DNA from: an uncultured Porphyromonas sp.
GTDB lineage: Bacteria > Bacteroidota > Bacteroidia > Bacteroidales > Porphyromonadaceae
Direction of reading: 5' to 3'
DNA: 8,688 nt
Assembly: GCA_945875135.1 (NCBI GenBank)
Contig: CAMCJO010000074.1
Location: forward strand, 1-8,688
The notes below the pieces were generated by a model. It did no database searches. It was given only the letters and a program-made list of their open reading frames with translations, and was not told the DNA's origin. The position numbers were made by a program, and so were the translations under genes. Of the stretch, positions 1 through 6,691 are shown in pieces; position 1 is the stretch's first letter, and each line of letters starts with the position of its first letter.

Positions 1-58
1 AAATAAACGACTCTTCTTTCGCTGAAAAACTTTTATCGGACAGCAATAATAAAAAATG

Positions 59-211
59 CCTACGTAGGGAAGAAATGAAACTTCGGAGGAATGAAATGAA
101 ACTTCCGAAGAATGAAATCGCGCCCACGTGGAAAAGAAAAAATATCCACGTGGAGATTTGAGATTTCCCACGTGGATATTTCGAAATATCCAGGTGGAAA
201 TCACTTTTCCC
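59..211. repeat. Tandem array of seven 22-bp units, each starting with a short palindrome
   Basis: Seven units lie head to tail at 59-80, 81-101, 102-123, 124-145, 146-167, 168-189 and 190-211. All are 22 bp except the second, which is 21 bp. Each begins with a GC-rich palindrome or near-palindrome of 8-10 bp: CCTACGTAGG (unit 1), CTTCGGAGG (2), CTTCCGAAG (3), CCACGTGG (4, 5 and 6) and CCAGGTGG (7, one base off). An A/T-rich spacer of about 12-14 bp follows, purine-rich in units 1-4. GAAATGAAACTTC is an exact direct repeat at 72-84 and 93-105. The cores of units 2 and 3 are also mutually complementary apart from one G-T pair. This array fills the gene-free stretch at 1-291; I see nothing convincing at 1-58 or 212-291. 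From memory, Porphyromonas carries intergenic elements built from 22-23-bp tandem repeats (the BrickBuilt MITEs of P. gingivalis), and this array may be related. Its function is unknown. Confidence 0.9.
168..197. repeat. 30-bp near-perfect palindrome at the end of the array
   Basis: The last two CCACGTGG-type cores (168-175 and 190-197) flank a perfectly self-complementary 14-bp centre, ATATTTCGAAATAT (176-189). The whole 30 bp is an inverted repeat with a single mismatched pair (G172/G193). It could extrude as a cruciform or fold as a hairpin in RNA. It lies about 95 bp past the stop codon of the leftward methyltransferase gene, so it could help end that transcript, but there is no U tract directly after it in that direction. 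Confidence 0.75.
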
Positions 212-291
212 CGACACCGGGCCGTTTCGATTTGTCGTTGGGTCTAAATTATTGTAACGAGCCAGCGTCGAGTTTTCCCAGCCAGGACTAG

Positions 292-1080
292 CTAAAGGAT
301 CAGATGCGCCATAACGATAGCACCGGCGACTGCCACGTTGAGTGACTCGCAGTGGCTATCGACAGGCGACGGGATTGTAATTCGCTGAGAGACTAGAGCT
401 GAGAGCTCGGGCGAGATACCATTACCCTCATTGCCTAGTACCAATATATAAGGTTGCTCAGGTGCCAGTCGTAACGTACGAAGCGGTGCGCCATCGATGA
501 AGGTTCCTATCACAGGTATCTCCGTCTGCGTTAGCATCGTGAGCAGAGCCGCCCTATCGGTGTAGCGATAGACTTGCACACGCGCCAGAGCACCCATAGT
601 CGCTTGTAGCACCTTGGGCGCATAGACGTCTGCGCAACCCTCTGTGCAGAGCACCTGTCTGATGCCCATCCAGTCGCAAGTGCGTAGGAGCGTCCCGACA
701 TTGCCTGGGTCCTGCACATCGTCTAGAAGGAGCGTGGGTTGTTGTATCGCTTGGAGAGCCTCTATGGTTGGTATCTCGCAAAGCGCCAGTAGCGGACGAG
801 GGCTCTTCAGTCCACTCACCCGCTCTATCTGCTTCGGATCAGGCAGGATAACCGCCTCGGCAATACTCGCGGGGCATCGCTCTAGCAGTGGCTCGACTAG
901 CTCCTCTGTACCAACGAGTAGCTGGCAGCGATAAGCTGGGAGCATCTCGCCGATTAGCTTTTCGCCCTCAGCGATAAAGAGGTTCGACTGCTTGCGATAC
1001 TTTGCCAGTTGCAAGCTTTTAATCAGCTTCACCTCAGCATGGGTGAGGGGGCGGTGCTCTATCTTCGTGCGCTCAGACAT
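292..1080 (-). CDS. TrmH/SpoU-family RNA 2'-O-methyltransferase
   Basis: This 262-aa protein is a SPOUT-class, AdoMet-dependent RNA ribose methyltransferase acting in the cytoplasm, probably on rRNA or tRNA. The N-terminal substrate-binding region (about residues 18-100) has the family pattern RKQSNLFIAEGEKLI. The three SpoU catalytic motifs are intact: motif 1 at 121-139 (DDVQDPGNVGTLLRT), motif 2 at 212-225 (LVLGNEGNGISPEL) and motif 3 at 236-256, including ESLNVAVAGAI, which ties the AdoMet-binding knot. The conserved helix APKVLQATMGALARV is at 154-168. Length and architecture suit the Bacteroidota members. The protein ends almost immediately after motif 3, without a tail. The gene lies 9 bp downstream of birA and is probably its operon partner. 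Whether the target is 23S rRNA (RlmB-like) or tRNA cannot be told from sequence, so I give no gene symbol. Confidence 0.93.
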   Translation of the reverse strand: MSERTKIEHRPLTHAEVKLIKSLQLAKYRKQSNLFIAEGEKLIGEMLPAYRCQLLVGTEELVEPLLERCPASIAEAVILPDPKQIERVSGLKSPRPLLALCEIPTIEALQAIQQPTLLLDDVQDPGNVGTLLRTCDWMGIRQVLCTEGCADVYAPKVLQATMGALARVQVYRYTDRAALLTMLTQTEIPVIGTFIDGAPLRTLRLAPEQPYILVLGNEGNGISPELSALVSQRITIPSPVDSHCESLNVAVAGAIVMAHLIL

Positions 1081-1089
1081 ACTCTTATA

Positions 1090-1839
1090 TTATAGGTATA
1101 CAATCTCCTTGAAGGCGTAGCGTCGCTCCTGCCCCGTGGTGGTCGTTAGGACGAGCTGCCCCTGAGGGCTTACCTCCTGAATCGTTGCTTCAAACGGCTC
1201 CTCGGTGGCGACATCACGGTAGCGAGCTGGGATGCCTCGCTGGTAGAGGAGGTCGTTGTACTCTGCGTGCAGTGCCGCATAGTCTTGACGAGCGAGCTGC
1301 TCCCCTAGATGACGGAGCATCTGACGGAGGAAAGCTTTCACATCGTTGGTCTGCCCCGTCACGAGACGCAAAGAGATCGCTTGCGGGAGTTCAGGCGGGA
1401 AGGCCCCCTCGTTGATATTCATGCCGATACCGATGATCGTCTCTGCGACCGAGCCCTCGGCCAGAGCATTGTGGATCAGGATGCCGGCTATCTTGTGGTC
1501 ATTGACGAAGATATCGTTGGGCCACTTGATCTCAATCGTGTCTTCGCTCGAAAGCTGCTCCTTGTAGCTCTTATAAACCGCTATGGCGGTCGCCTCGCTG
1601 ATAGACCAGATCTGCTGCAAAGGTCGATCTAGACGGAGGTAAATCGAAGGGAGTGCATTGAGCCGAGGACTGCTAAACCAGCTATTGTTTAGCTGTCCTC
1701 GCCCCGCCGTCTGATAGTCCGTATGTATGACGGTCCCCGAGGGGAGGTCGGGTCTCTCCTTTAGGAGCTTGACTAGGTAGTCGTAGGTGCTCTCTATGGG
1801 GTGGTCTAGTTCGGTTATCTCAAAGGAGATCTTGCTCAT
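1090..1839 (-). CDS. birA: Biotin--[acetyl-CoA-carboxylase] ligase
   Basis: This 249-aa cytoplasmic enzyme makes biotinyl-AMP from biotin and ATP and transfers biotin to the lysine of biotin-carrier proteins such as the acetyl-CoA or methylmalonyl-CoA decarboxylase carrier domains. Visible motifs are the biotin-pocket start (ST at 17-18), the adenylate-binding loop QTAGRGQLNNSW (43-54), the catalytic segment KWPNDIFVNDHKIAGIL (105-121), IGIGMNIN (136-143) and a C-terminal SH3-like domain (about 205-249). There is no N-terminal helix-turn-helix, so this is a monofunctional group I ligase and not a biotin repressor. The glycine-rich loop reads GRGQLN where GRGxxG is usual. The chosen ATG lies inside the end of the upstream YjbR/MmcQ gene (20-bp overlap), which suggests translational coupling. 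I see no Shine-Dalgarno sequence. Confidence 0.95.
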   Translation of the reverse strand: MSKISFEITELDHPIESTYDYLVKLLKERPDLPSGTVIHTDYQTAGRGQLNNSWFSSPRLNALPSIYLRLDRPLQQIWSISEATAIAVYKSYKEQLSSEDTIEIKWPNDIFVNDHKIAGILIHNALAEGSVAETIIGIGMNINEGAFPPELPQAISLRLVTGQTNDVKAFLRQMLRHLGEQLARQDYAALHAEYNDLLYQRGIPARYRDVATEEPFEATIQEVSPQGQLVLTTTTGQERRYAFKEIVYL

Positions 1840-2221
1840 TCTGTGCTTGGTTGTAGATGTCTATTCCGAGAGGCAGGAGACGCTGCTGGATCTTCGGGAG
1901 CTTGCGCCACACCTGCGCATAGGAGTGACGTAGGAGCCGAGCGATCCACGCCTCAGATTCACTAGTCGGCAGCTCCAGCTGTATCCAATGCTTCTTATTG
2001 AGGTGAAAGGCGGGCTGCAGGTCGCTATGCCGGTCTAGCAATGGCTCTATCAAGTCAGGGTTCACCTTGAGCGACACCATGCCTGGGTCATGCTCCAGCC
2101 ATAGCAGCGCAAAGATGCGTCGCGACAGACGGTAGGTCACTACCTCTGGACCAAACGGGGCGTCCACCTCGCAGTAGGGCAACTGGCGACAGAGCTCATC
2201 TATTTGGCTTATCCCATTCAT
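1820..2221 (-). CDS. YjbR/MmcQ-family protein (CyaY-like fold)
   Basis: This 133-aa protein matches the MmcQ/YjbR family (DUF419). Family marks, numbered from M1 of the chosen start, are APFGPEVVTYRLSRRIFALL (21-40), VSLKVNPDLIEPLL (49-62), FHLNKKHWIQLEL (72-84) and a late HSYAQV (99-104). These correspond to the usual fPFg…vFkv.gKmFal…LKc.Pe…HmNKkHW…SY.lV pattern. Members are often called DNA-binding, but the biochemical role is unsettled. The open frame extends 27 codons further upstream, to 2302, but that part runs antisense through the start of rdgB and does not look like family sequence, so I place the start at the ATG at 2221-2219. It is the first gene of the leftward operon with birA and the methyltransferase. 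Confidence 0.85.
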   Translation of the reverse strand: MNGISQIDELCRQLPYCEVDAPFGPEVVTYRLSRRIFALLWLEHDPGMVSLKVNPDLIEPLLDRHSDLQPAFHLNKKHWIQLELPTSESEAWIARLLRHSYAQVWRKLPKIQQRLLPLGIDIYNQAQNEQDLL

Positions 2222-2234
2222 TTCAGTACTTTTG
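2203..2234 (+). promoter_or_regulatory. Predicted promoter of the rdgB-porZ-pepC operon
   Basis: TTTG at 2203-2206 and TACTTTTG at 2227-2234 match the Bacteroidota -33 (TTTG) and -7 (TAnnTTTG) elements, with a 20-bp spacer. The rdgB ATG is at 2267, giving an expected leader of about 25-30 nt. The -33 element lies within the first codons of the oppositely oriented YjbR/MmcQ gene. No Shine-Dalgarno sequence precedes rdgB. Confidence 0.7.
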
Positions 2235-2257
2235 TAATCAGTCTTATAGAACCTCCA

Positions 2258-2265
2258 CAAAGTTA
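2258..2265 (-). promoter_or_regulatory. Predicted -7 box for the leftward operon
   Basis: Read leftward, 2265-2258 is TAACTTTG, an exact match to the Bacteroidota -7 consensus TAnnTTTG. It sits 36 bp before the ATG of the YjbR/MmcQ gene. A -33 element is weak: only TGTG is found about 21 bp upstream, at 2290-2287. Confidence 0.6.
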
Positions 2266-2266
2266 C

Positions 2267-2857
2267 ATGAAAGTCCTTTACCTCGCCACACACAATGCTC
2301 ACAAGCTCCTCGAGATCCAGACGATGCTCGGAGATACTTGCGAAGTGCGCTCAGCCTCTTCGCTAGGACACTATACAGCTCCCGACGAGAGCGCCTCCAC
2401 GCTCCTAGGCAATGCCACCATCAAGGCGCAAGCTCTCTACGACCTCTACAACAAGCCTTGCATTGCGGACGATACGGGGCTCTTTGTCGAGGCACTAGGC
2501 GGTGACCCTGGCGTGCACTCAGCCCGCTACGCCGGTCGTGATGGTGACGATGTGGCTAATAGGAAGCACCTTTTGGACTCCTTAGCCTCACACCCCGAGC
2601 CGTGGCGCGCTTACTTCGAGTGTGTCATCGTACTGATCGATAGTCAGGGCGAGCAGCACCACTTCGTGGGGCGTGTAGCGGGACGTATCATAGACCACGA
2701 GGAGGGTTCCGAGGGCTTTGGCTACGACAGCCTCTTCGTGCCGGAGGACTTTGACAAGACCTTTGCCATGATGACCCCACAAGAGAAGAACTCCATCAGC
2801 CACCGCACACGAGCCGTAGAGCAGCTCCGCACTTATCTTACCAAGCACAGCCTATGA
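2267..2857 (+). CDS. rdgB: XTP/dITP diphosphatase (HAM1/RdgB family)
   Basis: This 196-aa cytoplasmic housecleaning enzyme hydrolyses non-canonical purine triphosphates (dITP, ITP, XTP) to monophosphates plus pyrophosphate, keeping them out of DNA and RNA. Family signatures are LATHNAHKLLEI (6-17, the S/TxNxxK substrate loop), ADDTGLFVEALGGDPGVHSA (67-86, with acidic metal ligands and the PGVxSAR element) and GFGYDSLFVPE (150-160), followed by KTFAMMTPQEKNSISHRTRA (164-183). Length is normal for the family. The frame is open a further 21 codons upstream, to 2204, but that part overlaps the promoter and the opposing gene. The ATG at 2267 gives the standard N terminus MKVLYLATHN. The stop codon overlaps the porZ start as ATGA. 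Confidence 0.96.
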   Translation: MKVLYLATHNAHKLLEIQTMLGDTCEVRSASSLGHYTAPDESASTLLGNATIKAQALYDLYNKPCIADDTGLFVEALGGDPGVHSARYAGRDGDDVANRKHLLDSLASHPEPWRAYFECVIVLIDSQGEQHHFVGRVAGRIIDHEEGSEGFGYDSLFVPEDFDKTFAMMTPQEKNSISHRTRAVEQLRTYLTKHSL

Positions 2858-5187
2858 AAGCCCCCATACACCTCCTCCTCCCGCTCCTTCTATGCACCCT
2901 CCCGCTAGCAGCTCAGGAGCAGCTGTGGCAGTGGCACCTAGCCGTAGGTGATGTAGAGCTTGTGGCCGATCTGCCCGAGCAGGTACTCTTCACCACAGGG
3001 GGCGTCATCGGCACCGTCTCTCCAGAGCATCCCGATGAGATACATCAACTTGATGGCTTGACGCCTATCAGCGACCTTGATGCCGAGATGATCCGCTACT
3101 CGCCTAGCCACAAGGTCACCACGGTCTACTACAGATCGGGGCGTATAGACCTCATCTACAGCGATCGCATCTACAACCTAGTGGGCATCAGCGACAATAG
3201 CAACCTCAACGACAAGACCGCCACGCGTATCTTCTATCATAAGGATTACGCCTTCATTGCGGGTCGCTTCGGACTCATGCAGATAGACCTCAGCAATCAT
3301 CAGATCGCAGCCACAGCCTTCCTAGGCAAAAAGGTGCTAGACGCTTTCGCTCTAGGCGAAAAGCTCTATGCACTGACCAGCGAAGGGCTGCGCTCGAGTA
3401 CCCTCTCGCAAAACCTCCAAGACCCCGGCTCGTGGAGTCTCGTCGAGGGCTTGCCACAGAAGGAGATGATCAGTGCCGCCGCCCTACCCGACGGCTCGCT
3501 CTGGTACATAGACAGTCTGCACACCCTCTATCGCTCTACGCTACCCCAGGTCAGTGCCACCCCTCAGACGATGGCGCAGAGCGGCTGGGCTGAGCGACTC
3601 TTCCCGATAGCCGATGGTGTGGCGGTCGCAGGAGCCGACTCGCTCATCGTATGGAGAGCTAGTGGTGAGCGCATACGCATCGACCTTCCCGCCCGCCTGC
3701 AGAGCCTCTCAGGCGACAGCTCACTGGACAAGGTTTGGTTCACAGCGGGAGGATCTCTCTACAAAGCTAACCTCGCCTCCGCCTCCGAGGGCAAAGTATC
3801 TCTCGAAAAGCTAGTCCTCGAAGCCAATGCACCGAAGGTCAACAAGCACTTCTACCTCACACACCAGCATGGCAGGCTCTACTCCGTCAGTGGTGGGCGT
3901 CGCACCAACGCTTACTGGCAGCCTGGTCACATACAGATCTACGCTCCACCGCGATGGGACAACTGGACCTACTGGCAGATCGTCGAGCAGACCAACTACG
4001 TCCCCGTCTACGACCTCGTCTCCATAGCTGTCGACCCGCATGATGCCGACCACTACTTCGTTGGCTCGTGGGGAGAGGGACTCTATGAGATACAAGGTCG
4101 CCAGGTCGTCAATCGCTATACACCAGAGAACAGCCCCTTAGTCAGAGCTTGGGACGATGACTCACCCACAGCACACAACGTCCGTGTCGGCTCGTTATGC
4201 TACGACCACAGAGGCAACCTATGGATGGCTCAAGGTCAAGGGATCGTCGCTAACCCCCTCGTGGTGCGCACTCCTGATGGCACGATGAAAGCTCTCTCGT
4301 ACCCAGACATAGAGCTGGTCAATGCTTTCGGACCTATGCTGGCTCTGCCCAATGGTGTCAAGTGGTTACTCATATTCCACCGAGGTGCGGATGGCAACAA
4401 CGGTGTCTTCATCTTTGACGACAAGGGTACGCCACTGGATCAGTCAGACGATGAGTACCGCCTCGTCACTAAGTTTGTCGATCGCACAGGCAAGGAGATC
4501 GCTGCCAAGTACTACTACGACCTAGCTCTAGATCCCTCTGGCAGCCTCTGGATAGCTACAGACAAAGGACCCATCAGCATTGCCAGTCCTAGCACATTCA
4601 TCTCACAAAGCACCCCGCTAGCCTCTAGACCCGTAGGGGGACAGGAACCCAACCTTTACTATGTCCTCGACAATATGCCCATCACCGCCATCGCCATCGA
4701 TGCGCTCGGCAATAAGTGGTGCGGCACGGGGTCTGACGGTCTCTACCTCCTCTCCTCAGACGGCACGCAACTGCTAGCTCACTACACCAAGGACAATAGT
4801 CCTCTGCTCACCAACGACGTCCTCTCTCTCGCCATCGACAAGGAGCGAGGAGAGCTCTACATAGCTACCTCGGCGGGGCTTGTCTCCTTATATATAGGTC
4901 AGACGAGCGACTGGTCTGCGCAGAGCAAAGAGGTCTACATCTATCCCAACCCGCTACGCCCCGAAGATCCCGACCAAGTCACGCTCTCCAAGCTCCCCGC
5001 AGGTACTACGGTACGCATCCTCGACAGTGCGGGCAATCTGATCTATCAGGAGGTCGCGCAGACCGGCGAGCTCACCATCACGACTCGCCTGCCGAGCGGT
5101 GAGCGCTACCCCTCAGGCATTTACCACGCATTACTATCAGACAGCGAGGGCAAGCACAGCTACTCCATCCCCTTTGCCGTCATATAA
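2854..5187 (+). CDS. porZ: PorZ-like T9SS surface protein (two beta-propellers plus C-terminal domain)
   Basis: This 777-aa protein starts with a Sec signal peptide (hydrophobic core at about 5-19, likely cleavage near A19-A20/Q21). A long body rich in beta-propeller blade motifs of the two-component-regulator type follows, for example SGSLWIATDKGPISI from about 562, NKWCGTGSDGLYLL from 620 and LYIATSAGLVSL. It ends with a T9SS-type C-terminal beta-sandwich from about 693 (VYIYPNPL … VRILDSAGNLIYQE … PSGIYHALLSDSEG). This order, and a length almost equal to that recalled for P. gingivalis PorZ (about 776 aa), support the call. In P. gingivalis, PorZ sits on the surface with PorU, PorV and PorQ in the attachment complex that links T9SS cargo to A-LPS, and PorZ is reported to bind A-LPS. 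The start overlaps the rdgB stop by 4 bp, and pepC follows after 17 bp. I recall pepC next to porZ in P. gingivalis as well. It could instead be another propeller-CTD protein, but length and neighbour favour PorZ. Confidence 0.85.
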   Translation: MKAPIHLLLPLLLCTLPLAAQEQLWQWHLAVGDVELVADLPEQVLFTTGGVIGTVSPEHPDEIHQLDGLTPISDLDAEMIRYSPSHKVTTVYYRSGRIDLIYSDRIYNLVGISDNSNLNDKTATRIFYHKDYAFIAGRFGLMQIDLSNHQIAATAFLGKKVLDAFALGEKLYALTSEGLRSSTLSQNLQDPGSWSLVEGLPQKEMISAAALPDGSLWYIDSLHTLYRSTLPQVSATPQTMAQSGWAERLFPIADGVAVAGADSLIVWRASGERIRIDLPARLQSLSGDSSLDKVWFTAGGSLYKANLASASEGKVSLEKLVLEANAPKVNKHFYLTHQHGRLYSVSGGRRTNAYWQPGHIQIYAPPRWDNWTYWQIVEQTNYVPVYDLVSIAVDPHDADHYFVGSWGEGLYEIQGRQVVNRYTPENSPLVRAWDDDSPTAHNVRVGSLCYDHRGNLWMAQGQGIVANPLVVRTPDGTMKALSYPDIELVNAFGPMLALPNGVKWLLIFHRGADGNNGVFIFDDKGTPLDQSDDEYRLVTKFVDRTGKEIAAKYYYDLALDPSGSLWIATDKGPISIASPSTFISQSTPLASRPVGGQEPNLYYVLDNMPITAIAIDALGNKWCGTGSDGLYLLSSDGTQLLAHYTKDNSPLLTNDVLSLAIDKERGELYIATSAGLVSLYIGQTSDWSAQSKEVYIYPNPLRPEDPDQVTLSKLPAGTTVRILDSAGNLIYQEVAQTGELTITTRLPSGERYPSGIYHALLSDSEGKHSYSIPFAVI

Positions 5188-5204
5188 TCTATACATACGC
5201 TTTT

Positions 5205-6611
5205 ATGAAGAAACTTCTCTTACCCTTACTCCTATTACTATCCAGCATCATGCTACTAGCACAGAGTGAAAGCTCCAACCGCACGGACGGAGCCATCACA
5301 CCAGAGCTCCTGCAGAAGCTCCAGCAAGCTACGCCAAAGGCTCCTGCTGAGCGAGCCCTGCACAACAGCATCGTACAGAACGGCATGGTACTCGCTAATG
5401 CCGAGCTCGCGACACCGCCCGACGACCACTTCACCTACCGAGTACCTACGAAGGGTATTACCGATCAGCAGAGATCTGGACGCTGCTGGCTCTTCACCGG
5501 CTTCAACGTGCTACGGGCTCAGTTTATCAAGGACAACAACCTCGGAGAGTTTTACTTCTCCCATTGCTACTCCTTCTTTTGGGATCAGCTAGAGAAGGCC
5601 AACCTCTTCCTCGAGGGCATCCTCGAGACCCGCACACTCCCCATCACCGACCGCAAGGTGGAGTGGCTATTCCAGCACCCGATCAATGACGGCGGGCAGT
5701 TCACCGGGATCTCAGACAACCTCCTCAAGTATGGTGTCGTGCCCAGCGACGTGATGCCCGAGACTTACAGTAGCAACAACACCGCGCGCCTCTCCTCACT
5801 CATAGCCAAGCTCCTCCGTCAGGGCGGCATGGAGCTACGTAGCAAAGCCCAGCAAGGTGCCACACTAGCAGAGCTTCGCAAGGATAAGGAGACTACCCTA
5901 CAAACCATTTATCGTCTCCTATGCCTCAACCTCGGCACACCGCCCACCACCTTTGAGTATACCCTCAGAGATGCCGACGGCAAGGTGCTCTCGACCAAGG
6001 AGTACACCCCGCTGAGCTTTTACCAAGAGATGATCGGTGTCAACCTCAAGGACGACTACGTGATGATCATGAACGACCCCTCGCAGCCCTACTACGAGAC
6101 CTACGCTATCGAGTATGACCGTCACGCTTGGGACGGCAAGAACTGGACCTACATCAACCTCCCGATGGAGGAGATCAAGAAGATGGCTATCGCCTCCCTC
6201 AAAGATGGCAACATGATGTACTACTCTTGTGACGTAGGCAAGGAGCTCAATAAAGAGTCTGGCCTACTCACCCTCGGCTACGACGACTACGAGGCGATCA
6301 CGGGCGTCCCGATGACTATGACAAAGGGCGAGCGCATCGCATCCTTTGACAGTGGCTCCACACACGCTATGACCCTCGTCGCGGTAGATCTAGACAAGTC
6401 AGGCAAGCCTACCAAGTGGATGGTCGAGAATAGCTGGGGAGCGACCGCAGGACATCAGGGGTATCTGATCATGACGGACGCGTGGTTTGACGCATACACC
6501 TTCCGCCTAGTAGTCAATAAGAAGTACCTCACGCCACGTGCTAAGGAGCTTCAGGGCAAGACGCCGAAGCTACTCCCCCCGTGGAGTCCTATGTTTCGTG
6601 CCGAAGAGTAA
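5205..6611 (+). CDS. pepC: Exported C1-family aminopeptidase C / bleomycin hydrolase
   Basis: This 468-aa papain-like cysteine peptidase of family C1B removes N-terminal residues from peptides. The catalytic set is complete: oxyanion Gln88, Cys94 in QQRSGRCWLFTGFN, His387 in STHAMTLVAV and Asn409 in VENSWG. Unlike the cytosolic enzymes of Gram-positives, it starts with a clear signal peptide (MKKLLLPLLLLLSSIMLLAQ, cleavage near residue 20), so it should act in the periplasm or outside the cell, as in related Bacteroidota. This suits peptide-feeding asaccharolytic species. The C-terminal arm, which fills part of the active site in this family, reads LPPWSPMFRAEE instead of the usual WDPMGxLA-like ending. 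It sits 17 bp after porZ with no promoter box between them, so it is probably co-transcribed. Confidence 0.93.
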   Translation: MKKLLLPLLLLLSSIMLLAQSESSNRTDGAITPELLQKLQQATPKAPAERALHNSIVQNGMVLANAELATPPDDHFTYRVPTKGITDQQRSGRCWLFTGFNVLRAQFIKDNNLGEFYFSHCYSFFWDQLEKANLFLEGILETRTLPITDRKVEWLFQHPINDGGQFTGISDNLLKYGVVPSDVMPETYSSNNTARLSSLIAKLLRQGGMELRSKAQQGATLAELRKDKETTLQTIYRLLCLNLGTPPTTFEYTLRDADGKVLSTKEYTPLSFYQEMIGVNLKDDYVMIMNDPSQPYYETYAIEYDRHAWDGKNWTYINLPMEEIKKMAIASLKDGNMMYYSCDVGKELNKESGLLTLGYDDYEAITGVPMTMTKGERIASFDSGSTHAMTLVAVDLDKSGKPTKWMVENSWGATAGHQGYLIMTDAWFDAYTFRLVVNKKYLTPRAKELQGKTPKLLPPWSPMFRAEE

Positions 6612-6680
6612 TCAAGTAGTCGCACAGCAGCCACACCGGCTCTAGCGCATCGTCTCGCTGAGGTAAGAAACGACACAAGC

Positions 6681-6687
6681 AGAGGAG
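6681..6687 (+). promoter_or_regulatory. Shine-Dalgarno-like site before the HExxH gene
   Basis: AGAGGAG ends 4 nt before the ATG at 6692. It stands out because the other genes here lack such sites, and it supports both this start codon and the reality of the small gene. Confidence 0.55.
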
Positions 6688-6691
6688 CGGT

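Noticed and set aside
59..211. CRISPR array
   Set aside because: Repeats are only 8-10 bp and vary between units, the spacers are about 12-14 bp and low in complexity, and no cas genes are nearby.
212..237. Hairpin as terminator of the leftward methyltransferase gene (CGACA at 212-216 with TGTCG at 233-237)
   Set aside because: Only 5 bp of stem around a 16-nt loop and no U tract; too weak to call.
2204..2302. Longer N termini for rdgB (from 2204) and for the YjbR/MmcQ gene (from 2302)
   Set aside because: The two extensions overlap on opposite strands, cover both predicted promoters and carry no family sequence. The inner ATGs at 2267 and 2221 give standard N termini.
5189..5434. 81-aa leftward reading frame opposite the pepC start
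   Set aside because: It is the antisense image of the pepC signal peptide and early mature part; serine/cysteine-rich shadow composition and no start signals.
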